From an uncultured Christensenella sp. (GTDB lineage Bacteria > Bacillota > Clostridia > Christensenellales > Borkfalkiaceae), in contig CAJTKX010000001.1 in NCBI GenBank assembly GCA_910577055.1, positions 248,001-312,000 on the forward strand: DNA of 64,000 nt, given 5' to 3'. The notes below the pieces were generated by a model, which saw nothing but the letters and a program-made list of their open reading frames with translations, was not told the DNA's origin and made no database searches. This document shows, piece by piece, positions 17,576 through 26,598 of the stretch. Made by a program: the position numbers and the translations under genes. Within the stretch, counting starts at the first letter, position 1. The number at the start of each line of letters is the position of its first letter.

Positions 17576-18934
17576 TTAACCGAAAAGTTTGTTGCGTTTT
17601 GCAATTATTTCGTCGATTTTATTGATATAAGTCGGAATGTCCTTGGGCGCGGCATAACGCTCTATTCTGTCCTCGTCGGAAAAATAACGCTTCGAAATTG
17701 CGTTTGCGCCTACGGCGACGTTGGAAGTTATCTCTTCCATTGTGTCGATATTGTACACGCAAGCCTTATCGGGCTTTGCCCAACCGACGTTTTCAAGCCC
17801 GCCCGCTTGGTACTTTTGGCGGTAGAGGTAATACGGCTCGTACCCAGCTTGGGTGAGTAGCTTGCGAGAAATTGAAATCATTTCGCCAATGCCGTTCACG
17901 TTCAGTTTTTTTGTTTCTTCTTTGAGTTTTGCCCCCGCTTTTAAAGACAGCGTGTGCACAGTGATATTGGCGGGGTTCAATTTAATTGCCGTTTTTAAAG
18001 ATTTTTCAAAGTCCTCCGGCGTTTCGTCCGCAAGCCCCGCGATTAAATCGAGGTTTATATCGAAGCCGTATTTTGCCGCCGCTTCGTAAGCTTGAATTGT
18101 TTGAACGGCGGTGTGCTTTCTGCCGATTTTTTTCAAAGTTTCATCGTTAAAGGACTGCGGATTCACACAAATACGCGTAACGCCGTATTCCTTTGCCGCT
18201 TTTAACTTTTCGTCCGAAAATACGTCGGGTCTGCCCGCCTCTACCGTATATTCCGTTTTTTTATCGAAAAGTGCGTTAATTGCGGCATATATCGGGGTTA
18301 ATTGAGAATTTTCAAGCACGAAAGGAGTGCCGCCGCCGATGTAAATACTGCGCAAATCGGTCAAATACGGCTTGACGGAATTAAGTTCTTTTATGACGCA
18401 ATTTATATAATTTTCAAGATAAATTCGGGTCTTTTCGATAGGCGCGGTGATGAACGAGCAATAATCGCACTTTGTAGGACAAAATGGCAACCCAATATAC
18501 AAATCTTGTCCGCCCTTTTTATATACTCCCTCTTGAGCGTTTAAGATGCGGGCGACAAGCGCGGTGTTTTCTTCGGACACGCGCATTTCGTTAAACAGCT
18601 TTTTATAGTCGCCGCCCGAAGAAATTTCCGTATAGGCAAGCTTTGTCGGGCGTATTCCCGTCAACGCTCCCCAAGGTAGGTCGCCCTTGAATTTTGACAA
18701 GACTTTGTAAAAAGCCGACTTTGCGGAGCGTTTTGCAAGGCGCTTAAAGATTAAATCGTTTTCGGCCTTGTACTCCTCTTCAAAATCATAAAATTCGCCG
18801 TTATATTCGATTGAATTGAGGAATTTTCCGCACGAACAAGAAAAATAATGAGTAAAATCTTCGTTTTCCGCATCGAAAGCGCGGATAACGAGCATTATTT
18901 CGTCGTACAAGCCCTCGCTGTTGGTGTTTAGCAT
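17576..18934 (-). CDS. hemZ: HemZ-type radical SAM coproporphyrinogen III dehydrogenase-like protein
   Basis: A 452-residue radical SAM enzyme with the cluster motif CPTKCDYC (CX3CX2C, around residue 152), the GGGTP motif (YIGGGTPFVL) and a HemN-like stretch (GRKHTAVQTIQAYEAA, then INLDLIAGLADETPEDF). The N-terminal 145 residues, preceding the radical SAM core, are characteristic of Firmicute HemZ rather than HemN or HemW. The proposed reaction is oxygen-independent decarboxylation of coproporphyrinogen, although HemZ activity is not firmly shown in most species. The ATG lies 4 bp past the true end of the MBL hydrolase, in the conserved recJ-rel-MBL-hemZ gene string. Confidence 0.85.
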   Translation of the reverse strand: MLNTNSEGLYDEIMLVIRAFDAENEDFTHYFSCSCGKFLNSIEYNGEFYDFEEEYKAENDLIFKRLAKRSAKSAFYKVLSKFKGDLPWGALTGIRPTKLAYTEISSGGDYKKLFNEMRVSEENTALVARILNAQEGVYKKGGQDLYIGLPFCPTKCDYCSFITAPIEKTRIYLENYINCVIKELNSVKPYLTDLRSIYIGGGTPFVLENSQLTPIYAAINALFDKKTEYTVEAGRPDVFSDEKLKAAKEYGVTRICVNPQSFNDETLKKIGRKHTAVQTIQAYEAAAKYGFDINLDLIAGLADETPEDFEKSLKTAIKLNPANITVHTLSLKAGAKLKEETKKLNVNGIGEMISISRKLLTQAGYEPYYLYRQKYQAGGLENVGWAKPDKACVYNIDTMEEITSNVAVGANAISKRYFSDEDRIERYAAPKDIPTYINKIDEIIAKRNKLFG

Positions 18935-18938
18935 TTAT

Positions 18939-19531
18939 TTACCTTAAATAGGGGTTGTATTCGCGTTCGCGCGAGAGGGTCGTATCCTCGCCGTGACCGC
19001 TATAAATTTTGTAGTCGCCGTCAAGCGCGGCAAGCTTTTTACAAGTTGTGAAAAGTTGCCCGTAGGCAAATCCCATCTGCCGACGCTGCCGCGCAACAAG
19101 GTATCGCCCGAAAAAAGACAGTTTTCCGTGAGATAGCAGCAGCTTCCCGCAGTGTGCCCCGCAGTTTTCATAACATTAAAATTTATGCCGCAAAAAGTTA
19201 GACTTTCACCGTCCGTAAAGGTGCGGAAAATTTCGAATTGCGGAACTGTTACGCCGCCAAAGATACTTAAATACTCTTTACTGAAAATCAGGTCTTTTTC
19301 ACGTTCGTTGCAGCATATATGGGCACCTTTTGCAAAAAGCTCGCCACAAGCGCCCACATGGTCAAAGTGCCCGTGCGTAAGCAAAACAAACTTACAATCA
19401 AGGCCGTTTTGTTCTAAAACTTCAACGGTTTTGCGATTGGAAGGGTCTATTACTACAGCAGATTTGTTATCCGAAGTCAAAATATACGAATTGCTTGAAT
19501 AATCAAGCGGTAAAACCTTGAAAACTTGCAT
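18939..19531 (-). CDS. MBL-fold metallo-hydrolase with apparent C-terminal frameshift
   Basis: A glyoxalase II-like metallo-beta-lactamase-fold protein with the zinc motif THGHFDHVGA and the later ligands AGHTAGSCCYL and FSGDTLLRGSVGRWDL. I start at the ATG at 19531; a TTG at 19546 overlaps the rel stop. The frame that opens here ends at 18944 with a nonsense tail (RLTATTKFIAV...). The -1 frame from position 19040 encodes the expected family ending, KLAALDGDYKIYSGHGEDTT through YNPYLR, and stops at 18939. The switch lies at a run of five A (minus strand, 19036-19040). It is either a sequencing or assembly deletion, a real mutation, or slippage. Without the repair, the final conserved His (YSGHGEDT) is lost. 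Confidence 0.8.
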
Positions 19532-19542
19532 ATATGTTGGGG

Positions 19543-21681
19543 TCAATTGGTAGTTCTGTAAACGTCGAGCACGCGTTTATCCCGTTTTAAACGATTGATT
19601 AAAAGGTCTATATCCGAGCGTTTGTTGAGTTTTACGCGCACCTCTACCTCAGCCAATTTATCCTTGTTTATCCTACCGTTGATTTGCGTGAAGGACAGAC
19701 GCATTGAGGCGATTTCCGAAATAACGTAAGCTGTAACGCCGTCGTAGTTGTCGGAGATAACCTTGATATCGGCAAGGAAATCGGTATCGATATCACCCGT
19801 CCATTGCGCGGGTTGCAAACGGTTTTTGTCGGCGTCGGTTAGGTTGGTGCAGTCTGACCTATGCACTATCACTCCCCTTCCGCGCGAAACGAAGCCGACG
19901 ATATCGTCACCCGGCACGGGGTTGCAGCAGTGTGCAAAGCGAACCAAAAGCCCGCTCATACCCTTAATGGTAACGCTGCCCGCGGGGGAGTGTTTTAACT
20001 TGCCCGCATCAACTACTTCGACGGGTTTGGGAATTTCCTTTTTATAGTAGTCAATAAGCTTGAAAATTACTTGATTAACACTTACCGCGCCGTAACCGAC
20101 GGACGCCATCATTTCGTTAACCGAACTGAATACAAGCTTGTTTGAAAGCTTTTTGAACGCGCTTTCGGTCAATAAATCGTTTAAGTTATAGCCCTTGCGT
20201 TTTGCCTCGGCTTCGAGCATGGCTCTGCCCGTTTTGGCGTTCTCCTCCTTCATCTCGCGCTTGAAAAACTGACGGATTTTGGCGCGCGCGGAGCCGGACT
20301 TTACGAATTTGAGCCAATCCCACGACGGTCCGCGGGAGCTTGATTGAGTGAGAATTTCCACAACGTCGCCAGTGGTGAGCGTTGAATTTAGAGAAACCAT
20401 TTTGCCGTTGACCTTTGCTCCCACGCACTTATTGCCGACTTCAGAGTGAATTGCGTATGCAAAATCGACGGGCGTGGCTTCCAAGGGCAGTGAAATTACT
20501 TTACCGTGCGGGGTGAACACCAACAGTTCGTTATCGTACAAATCGTTTTTAAGGCTATCTACGAACTCCTTGGATTCGTTAAGGCTGCCTTGCCAATCCA
20601 TAACGTCGCGTATCCACGAAAGGCGCGCGTCGAAGTTGGTTTCCTTTGCGTCGGCGGTGCGGTTTTCTTTATACTTCCAATGCGCGGCAATACCGTATTC
20701 AGCCATTCTGTGCATCTCGTAAGTGCGTATCTGAATTTCGAAAAATTGCCCGAAATTTGTTACGACTGTGGTGTGCAGCGACTGATAAAGGTTACGCTTG
20801 GGGGTTGCGATATAGTCCTTAATTCTGCCCGGCACGGGCTTCCACTTCATATGAATTTTTCCGAGTATTTCGTAACACTCGTCGGTTTTATCGACAATAA
20901 CCCTAACTGCCGTCAAGTCGTAAATTTGGTCAAGGCTTTTTCCTTGATTTTTCATTTTGCGGTAGATTGAATAAAAGTGCTTGGGTCTGCCGATGACCTC
21001 GCCCTTTATTCCGCTTTCGTCCAAAATTTCTTTAATTTCATTTACGACGAACTCGACAAATGACTTCCTTTCTTCCAATTTTTGGTGAATATTAGTTACC
21101 AAAAATTCGTAGGCTTCGGGGTCGAGATATTTAAGGCATAAATCTTCAAGCTCGCACTTGATTTGCGAAATGCCGAGCCGTCCCGCCAAGGGAGTGAATA
21201 TTTCCAAAGTTTCCTTGGCAATTCGTTGCTGACGCTCATTGGAAAGAAAGTTGAGCGAGCGCATATTGTGAAGTCTGTCCGCAAGCTTAATGATTATAAC
21301 GCGGACGTCGTTTGCCATAGCGACGAAAATTTTCCTGAAATTTTCCGCGTCTTCTTCCTCGTGCGTGCGGAAATGGATTTTATCAAGCTTGGTAACGCCG
21401 TCCACAAGGGTCATAATTTCCTTGCCGAAGCGGCGCAAAATATCCTCTTCGGTGGCGGGCGTGTCCTCAACGACGTCGTGCAGGAAAGCAGCGGCAACCG
21501 TGGGCGTATCAAGCCCCAAATCAACTAAAATTTCGGCAACGGCGCAAGGGTGCATAAAGTACGGCTCGCCCGAGGCGCGCTTTTGTCCGCTGTGCATTTC
21601 CCGCGCGTAATTGTGCGCCGAAAGAAGGAGCGCGTAGTCATCTGCCGAGTAGTTTTTTTTGATTTTTTCCAATACGTCCAT
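19543..21681 (-). CDS. rel: Bifunctional (p)ppGpp synthetase/hydrolase Rel
   Basis: The stringent response enzyme of 712 aa. The N-terminal HD hydrolase domain shows HSGQKRASGEPYFMHP and FLHDVVEDT (HD pair near residue 70), so hydrolase activity is probably retained. The synthetase domain follows (RPKHFYSIYRKMKNQGKSLD and YIATPKRNLYQSLHTTV). Next come the TGS domain (VFTPHGKVISLPLEATPVDF, about 390-450) and a C-terminal region with the ribosome-interacting CCNPVPGDDIVGF motif and an ACT domain (about 640-712). The ATG overlaps the recJ stop by one base (TGATG). Unlike many Firmicutes, no apt gene lies between recJ and rel. Confidence 0.97.
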   Translation of the reverse strand: MDVLEKIKKNYSADDYALLLSAHNYAREMHSGQKRASGEPYFMHPCAVAEILVDLGLDTPTVAAAFLHDVVEDTPATEEDILRRFGKEIMTLVDGVTKLDKIHFRTHEEEDAENFRKIFVAMANDVRVIIIKLADRLHNMRSLNFLSNERQQRIAKETLEIFTPLAGRLGISQIKCELEDLCLKYLDPEAYEFLVTNIHQKLEERKSFVEFVVNEIKEILDESGIKGEVIGRPKHFYSIYRKMKNQGKSLDQIYDLTAVRVIVDKTDECYEILGKIHMKWKPVPGRIKDYIATPKRNLYQSLHTTVVTNFGQFFEIQIRTYEMHRMAEYGIAAHWKYKENRTADAKETNFDARLSWIRDVMDWQGSLNESKEFVDSLKNDLYDNELLVFTPHGKVISLPLEATPVDFAYAIHSEVGNKCVGAKVNGKMVSLNSTLTTGDVVEILTQSSSRGPSWDWLKFVKSGSARAKIRQFFKREMKEENAKTGRAMLEAEAKRKGYNLNDLLTESAFKKLSNKLVFSSVNEMMASVGYGAVSVNQVIFKLIDYYKKEIPKPVEVVDAGKLKHSPAGSVTIKGMSGLLVRFAHCCNPVPGDDIVGFVSRGRGVIVHRSDCTNLTDADKNRLQPAQWTGDIDTDFLADIKVISDNYDGVTAYVISEIASMRLSFTQINGRINKDKLAEVEVRVKLNKRSDIDLLINRLKRDKRVLDVYRTTN

Positions 21682-23981
21682 CAGCGTTCCTCCTTAATAT
21701 GTTTAACCGTATTATATAGCGGCGAATTTTCAAGCTTACTTTTTACGCCGCGCATTACCTCTAATCTGCCGTTTGAAAAATTTATAAGAGACATTTGTTC
21801 AAACACCTTTAACGCAAAGAAAACTTGCAAGGTATTGCCGATAGGGTTGCGTTTTGCGACCTCTTCCGCGGTGGCGCCGTCAAGGTTTGCCGAGTTTGCC
21901 GAAAGTATTGCGTAAACGCTTAAAAGCTCGTCCCTATCAGTACTAAGGTTCTTTATTGCGCGCGCGGCGGGGGCGTTCTCCGCCACTTCTATGCATTTGT
22001 CCGATATGTTCAAGCGATTTGCGCAGACAGAATTATCTAATAAAATAACCCTTTTAAAGCCGCTTAAATCTACGTCCGCGGCGGGCGCAACCAAAACCGA
22101 GGTTTGACAATTGCGCGACGACGGGTAGAATAAATCGCAGTTGACGGGCGGGTTATAAGCATTTATAACTGCGTTATCCCACGAGAGAAAGACCGTACCC
22201 GCCGCCTTAGTGTTAATAAGGGTTTCAACTTCGGCTTTGGGTAGAACGGAGATTTTGCAGTTGTTTTCGCCGTTTGAAAGGGTTTCTATAAGCGATAAGG
22301 CTATTTCTTCGTCGGCAAAAGCCCTTGCATCGTTACCGTAAATAACGTCGCGGACGAAACCTTTTATATACTCTTTACCTCTGAACGAGGAAACGTTGTA
22401 TTCGAAAATAAGCTTTTTGGGCGCGGCGCAAGTTAGTAACCGCGCGTATTTTCCGCCGCCGAAATACATAAGTTCGAGCTTGGGGTTCTTGATTGAAAGG
22501 TGCGGCGAAAGGGGTTTTATGGGTCGTGCCGACAGCGCGCGCTCTTCCGTTACAAACATAGGGCGACGGTTGCCGACGCCGAAAGGCTCTAACAGCTCCA
22601 TTTCCTTGACGAGTTTTTGCGAATAGTCGTCCGAAAGGCTGCCGTTTATATACACCGTGGGAATAAAGTCCTCGGGCGTGTAGTTCGCCGTCATATATTC
22701 TTCGAGAGCACGATAGAGGTTTTCAAAATTGTCTTCCGCCAAATTAACGCCCGCCGCCTGAGAATGACCGCCAAACTCGGTTAAGTATTCTTCGCAAGCT
22801 TTTAACGCTTCAAATATATTAACGCTTTCAACGGAGCGCGCCGACCCTTTTAACATATTGCCGTGCTTTACGAACAGAATTGCGGGGCAAGCAAACTCAT
22901 CGGCAAGACGCGCGGCTACGATGCCGACAAAGCCGGAATTCCATTTTTCGTTGCAGAGAAGAATTATCTTGCCGTTTGCGCCCCTTTCCTTTATCATTTC
23001 TTTGGCGCTTAGATATAGCTCGTCACAGCATTTTTGACGCTCGATATTGTATGCGGTAAGCTTTGCGGACAAGTCGAAAATTTTGTTTTCGTCCGTTTCG
23101 TTAAATAGGGCAAGCGCTGCCTTTGCGTCACCCATTCTGCCCGCAGCGTTAATTTTGGGCGCAAGCGTAAACGCAAGGGTTTGGGCGGTTATTACGTCTG
23201 TTTTGTTAAGGAATTGCTTGTAGCACTTCGATGGGTTGTCACGAATGATTTTTAAGCCTTCGTGCACAATGTCGCGGTTTTCGCCCGTCAACGGAACGCT
23301 GTCTGCAACCGTTGCAATCGCGGCGAAATCAAGGTATTTATAGGCGCTTTCACCGTTTAAAGCGCAACCCACCTTAAAGGCGACGCCCGCGCCGCACAAA
23401 TTATCGTAAGGGTAACCGTCGTTGAATTTGGGATTTATACAAATACAATCGGGAACATTGTCGGGCAGCTCGTGGTGGTCGGTTACTATTACCTCTGCGC
23501 CCAATTCCTTTAAATATTCTACCTCTTCGGCACAAGAAATGCCGCAGTCTACCGTGATGAAGAGTTGGGGAAAATGCTCGTCAAAAATCTCGTCTATTGC
23601 CTTTTGCGAAAGTCCGTAGCCGTTGGTTCTTTCGGGCACGACAACGACGGGTGTTATACCGAAATCGGTTAAGGCGTTGCCCATTATAGTCGAGGCGCAA
23701 ACGCCGTCCGCGTCGTAGTCACCGTAAACGACGACCGACCACTCCTCGTCACGGGCTTGGGTTATCAGTTCGACCGCCTCGCGCATACCGCTCATTTTAA
23801 AGGGCGATATAAAATGGGCTTTTGACGGGTGCATAAAGACTTGTATCGAGTTTTTATCCCTTATCCCTCTGCCGTAAAGAATTTTTACCGTTTCTTCGCA
23901 CAGATTACACTCCTTGGCTAAGCGGCGCACGCTATTTAATTGTTCGTCCGAAAATTCGAATTCCGGTAAAATTCTTTTCAT
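21681..23981 (-). CDS. recJ: Single-stranded-DNA-specific exonuclease RecJ
   Basis: A 5'-3' ssDNA exonuclease of the DHH phosphoesterase family (766 aa). Motifs are VVYGDYDADGVCASTIMGNA (motif I, about residue 80), DCGISCAEE, VTDHHELPDNVPD (DHH), GAGVAFKVG and, in the DHHA1 part, GGHSQAAGVNL. A C-terminal extension of about 190 residues after the OB region is typical of Firmicute RecJ. The ATG at 23981 lies only 9 bp past the terminator that follows secF and has no visible Shine-Dalgarno, so expression may rely on read-through or a weak start. Confidence 0.96.
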   Translation of the reverse strand: MKRILPEFEFSDEQLNSVRRLAKECNLCEETVKILYGRGIRDKNSIQVFMHPSKAHFISPFKMSGMREAVELITQARDEEWSVVVYGDYDADGVCASTIMGNALTDFGITPVVVVPERTNGYGLSQKAIDEIFDEHFPQLFITVDCGISCAEEVEYLKELGAEVIVTDHHELPDNVPDCICINPKFNDGYPYDNLCGAGVAFKVGCALNGESAYKYLDFAAIATVADSVPLTGENRDIVHEGLKIIRDNPSKCYKQFLNKTDVITAQTLAFTLAPKINAAGRMGDAKAALALFNETDENKIFDLSAKLTAYNIERQKCCDELYLSAKEMIKERGANGKIILLCNEKWNSGFVGIVAARLADEFACPAILFVKHGNMLKGSARSVESVNIFEALKACEEYLTEFGGHSQAAGVNLAEDNFENLYRALEEYMTANYTPEDFIPTVYINGSLSDDYSQKLVKEMELLEPFGVGNRRPMFVTEERALSARPIKPLSPHLSIKNPKLELMYFGGGKYARLLTCAAPKKLIFEYNVSSFRGKEYIKGFVRDVIYGNDARAFADEEIALSLIETLSNGENNCKISVLPKAEVETLINTKAAGTVFLSWDNAVINAYNPPVNCDLFYPSSRNCQTSVLVAPAADVDLSGFKRVILLDNSVCANRLNISDKCIEVAENAPAARAIKNLSTDRDELLSVYAILSANSANLDGATAEEVAKRNPIGNTLQVFFALKVFEQMSLINFSNGRLEVMRGVKSKLENSPLYNTVKHIKEER

Positions 23982-23995
23982 AATAAAAACACAAA

Positions 23996-24015
23996 AAGGC
24001 GGGTTGCCCCGCCTT
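23996..24015 (-). terminator. Intrinsic terminator after secF
   Basis: Stem AAGGCGGG-GCAA-CCCGCCTT followed by TTT on the minus strand, just downstream of the secF stop. Confidence 0.85.
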
Positions 24016-24027
24016 AGCTTTTAAAAT

Positions 24028-25050
24028 TTATTTTTGTGTGGGTTTCGCCGTTTTTGCGCGGGATTTCTGCTTTAAACCGTCGCCTATAAGCTTAAACCTC
24101 GAATACACGGACGGGACAAAAAATGTGGTGCCGTATGCGCAAGATATGAAACCTATGAACGAACAAAGTACGGGTGAAATTATCGCAAGAGGCGAAAGCG
24201 AACTTATTGACAAAAGTATGAACGCGACTACGGATACCGTGGCAAGGCAAGCGGGCATTACCGTATTCAAAACGAAACTTTCGTCTGCAGTTTTATCAAC
24301 TATTTCAAAGGCGGTAAGCTTTTTCAAATCTTCGTCTTTGAAATTCTTTCTCATTCTGTCGAAGAGGAAACACGTTCCTATCATCGTGAGGACGACCGTG
24401 ATTACCGCGAAAGTTGCGATTGACGAACCGACGGGTATCCTTGTAAGAGCCATAAGCATAAGGAATAACGCAAGGTTGTGGAAGTCCGCAAGAATTGCGC
24501 CGAGCGCCATAGTAAGCTTATAACGAATTACAAAATAAATGAAGTGGAAAACTATGCAAGCGGAAATTGCGATTGCCGCCATAGAAACAGATTTGCCGCC
24601 GCCCAAAAGCGTTACAGCCGTGGTTGCTACGGCGCTGTTGAAGATTTCGGAAGTATCATCTTTTAAGAAGTCGGAAAGCTTTGCGTTGATTACTTCGTTT
24701 GCGCTTGCAAGCTGTGAGTTATCGGTTGAATAAGTGAACTTATAAACGACCGTTCCGCCCGTCGCGGTGTCGCCGACGGCAACCTCGTAACTTTTCACGC
24801 CTTGGCTTGTGAAAGCCTCGTCGCAGAAATTCTTGATTATTGTAACCGGCTCTTCCTTTTCACCGCTGAAATCGGTGTTTTCGTAAGTTACCGTTATCGA
24901 TTTAAAGTTGGCATAATCGTCGCCGTAATTGAAAAATCCGTTTGCAACGCACTGGCAAATTATACCCACCAAAAGCCCTACGGCAATTATCGCGGTGGAA
25001 ATTATTATAAACAAGTGCATTTTGGAAGAAAGCTTGAAATTAGTCTTCAT
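24028..25050 (-). CDS. secF: SecF-like protein translocase subunit (divergent)
   Basis: 340 residues. One N-terminal membrane helix (about 12-34), an extracytoplasmic domain (about 40-150) and a block of five helices (about 155-320). The region FHFIYFVIRYKLTMALGAILADFHNLALF is the diverged form of SecF TM4 with its D-x-x block, and FDRMRKNFKD corresponds to the FDRIRE motif. It would work with SecD in proton-motive-force-driven late steps of Sec export. It overlaps secD by 11 bp. Sequence divergence is high but position and topology agree. Confidence 0.9.
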   Translation of the reverse strand: MKTNFKLSSKMHLFIIISTAIIAVGLLVGIICQCVANGFFNYGDDYANFKSITVTYENTDFSGEKEEPVTIIKNFCDEAFTSQGVKSYEVAVGDTATGGTVVYKFTYSTDNSQLASANEVINAKLSDFLKDDTSEIFNSAVATTAVTLLGGGKSVSMAAIAISACIVFHFIYFVIRYKLTMALGAILADFHNLALFLMLMALTRIPVGSSIATFAVITVVLTMIGTCFLFDRMRKNFKDEDLKKLTAFEIVDKTADESFVLNTVMPACLATVSVVAFILLSISSLSPLAIISPVLCSFIGFISCAYGTTFFVPSVYSRFKLIGDGLKQKSRAKTAKPTQK

Positions 25051-26488
25051 CGTCGTACTCCCTTTTGTAACCGCAGAACTTGAATTTGTCCTTTACGGGC
25101 GAAGATATTACGAACCACATAAACCTTGTGAACCAATGAAGAATATAGGAAGCTATCGTTGCCATAAACAGTATTAGTCCGCAAGCGGCAAGTTCGCCCG
25201 TGCAAATTAGCGCAAGCATTGCCGATACGACGAGTATAACGATATGCAAGTCAAGTATCGTGGTAAGCGATTTTTTGTAGCCCGTCTTGACGGAGGCTTG
25301 TATTGTTCTGCCCGTCAAAGTTTCCTTCCTTACCGCCTCGAATACGCGGAAGTTCGAGAATACCAAAAGCGCAAGTCCCAAAACGAGGAAGAATGCGCCT
25401 GCAACGGTAAACTGAATTTCCGTTAATAAAAGCGCGGTTATCATTGCCGCCGAGTAAATTAACGCCATTAAAGCGTTGACTAAGCCGAGTTTTCTGTATC
25501 TTACCACCGAGAACACTACCGCGCCGACAAATACGAGAAGCAACAGCACAAATAGCCATATAACGGAGCTTTCGCCAAATGCGGGAGTAAGCGCAATAAC
25601 CTCGGTATCTGCGCCGCTATTGTTGTAATTGTTGGTAAGCGCGTTGCCCGTTACTACGGAATTCAAAACAATGGAGTAGTCCTTTGCATAGGTTTCGCCT
25701 ACTTGGAAGTTGAGCGTTTTACCGGTGATACTCTCGCCATAAGTGAGCTGCAAACCGATGCAAGTATCGCCGACGAAGAAATAACCCGTACCGTCCGAAA
25801 GATTGCCGATTATGCTGTTAAGGTTTGTATAGCCGTCGTCCGTAAGATTTATCCTTACGAAGTGATTGCCGCCCATTGCGTAGTAGTTAGCGTCTTTGAA
25901 AAAGGTTGAAAAACCGTGGTATTTGAGGGGAATTATCGACGTTGCCGTATCGTCGTTGCCGTTTCTGAGGTCGAGTTCGCCGCTCAAAGTAAGGTAATTG
26001 AAAGTGTTGCTTATATTGGTAAGCTCCGACTCACGCGAGGAATCGTCGTAGCCCTTTAACGCCGCATAAGTGAAATTAGTTGGAACGGATACCCTTATAA
26101 CGAAATCGTCAACGACGCTTACGGAATACTTCGAATAGCCCTTTTCGCCGAACCTTGCGGAAATTATCGCAGCGTCGCTTTCAACGCTCGATTTAAAATC
26201 TTCGGGCTTGTCCTTTTCAACATAAACGCTGTTATGCTTTTCGTAGTTATCCTTCTCTTTATCGTCACCGGCAACCAAAAGGTTATAGTCCGCCTCCGAA
26301 ATTACGCCCTCGGGATAAAACAATGCGTAACCGTCGCCCGTCAAGTCGCTGCCCATATGAATGGAACTTACGAAAGAGTTGTATCTTTCAACCTCGTTGA
26401 GGGGGCAAGATATAACGGCAAATAGCGATAATATTACCACTGCCGCAACAACAAGCGCAGTTATAATCGCCGATTTTACTTTACCCAT
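25040..26488 (-). CDS. secD: SecD-like protein translocase subunit (divergent)
   Basis: 482 residues with an N-terminal helix (about 6-26), a large extracytoplasmic P1 domain (about 30-300) and C-terminal helices (about 310-460). The cytoplasmic motif FRVFEAVRKETLTGR with IQASVKTGYKKSLTTILDLH matches the SecD family. The canonical DLxGG motif near the start of P1 is here SDLTGDG, a departure. The start has Shine-Dalgarno GGAG. It lies downstream of scfB, as in many Clostridia, and upstream of and overlapping secF. Confidence 0.9.
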   Translation of the reverse strand: MGKVKSAIITALVVAAVVILSLFAVISCPLNEVERYNSFVSSIHMGSDLTGDGYALFYPEGVISEADYNLLVAGDDKEKDNYEKHNSVYVEKDKPEDFKSSVESDAAIISARFGEKGYSKYSVSVVDDFVIRVSVPTNFTYAALKGYDDSSRESELTNISNTFNYLTLSGELDLRNGNDDTATSIIPLKYHGFSTFFKDANYYAMGGNHFVRINLTDDGYTNLNSIIGNLSDGTGYFFVGDTCIGLQLTYGESITGKTLNFQVGETYAKDYSIVLNSVVTGNALTNNYNNSGADTEVIALTPAFGESSVIWLFVLLLLVFVGAVVFSVVRYRKLGLVNALMALIYSAAMITALLLTEIQFTVAGAFFLVLGLALLVFSNFRVFEAVRKETLTGRTIQASVKTGYKKSLTTILDLHIVILVVSAMLALICTGELAACGLILFMATIASYILHWFTRFMWFVISSPVKDKFKFCGYKREYDDED

Positions 26489-26598
26489 CTTTACTCCTAT
26501 ATAATCTCCGCAAAAGCTTTGCGGCGCTTCGTTATTTTAACTTACTATATTATAGTAAAAAATTTTTAAGCCGTCAATGAATTTGCAAAGCTAACGCG

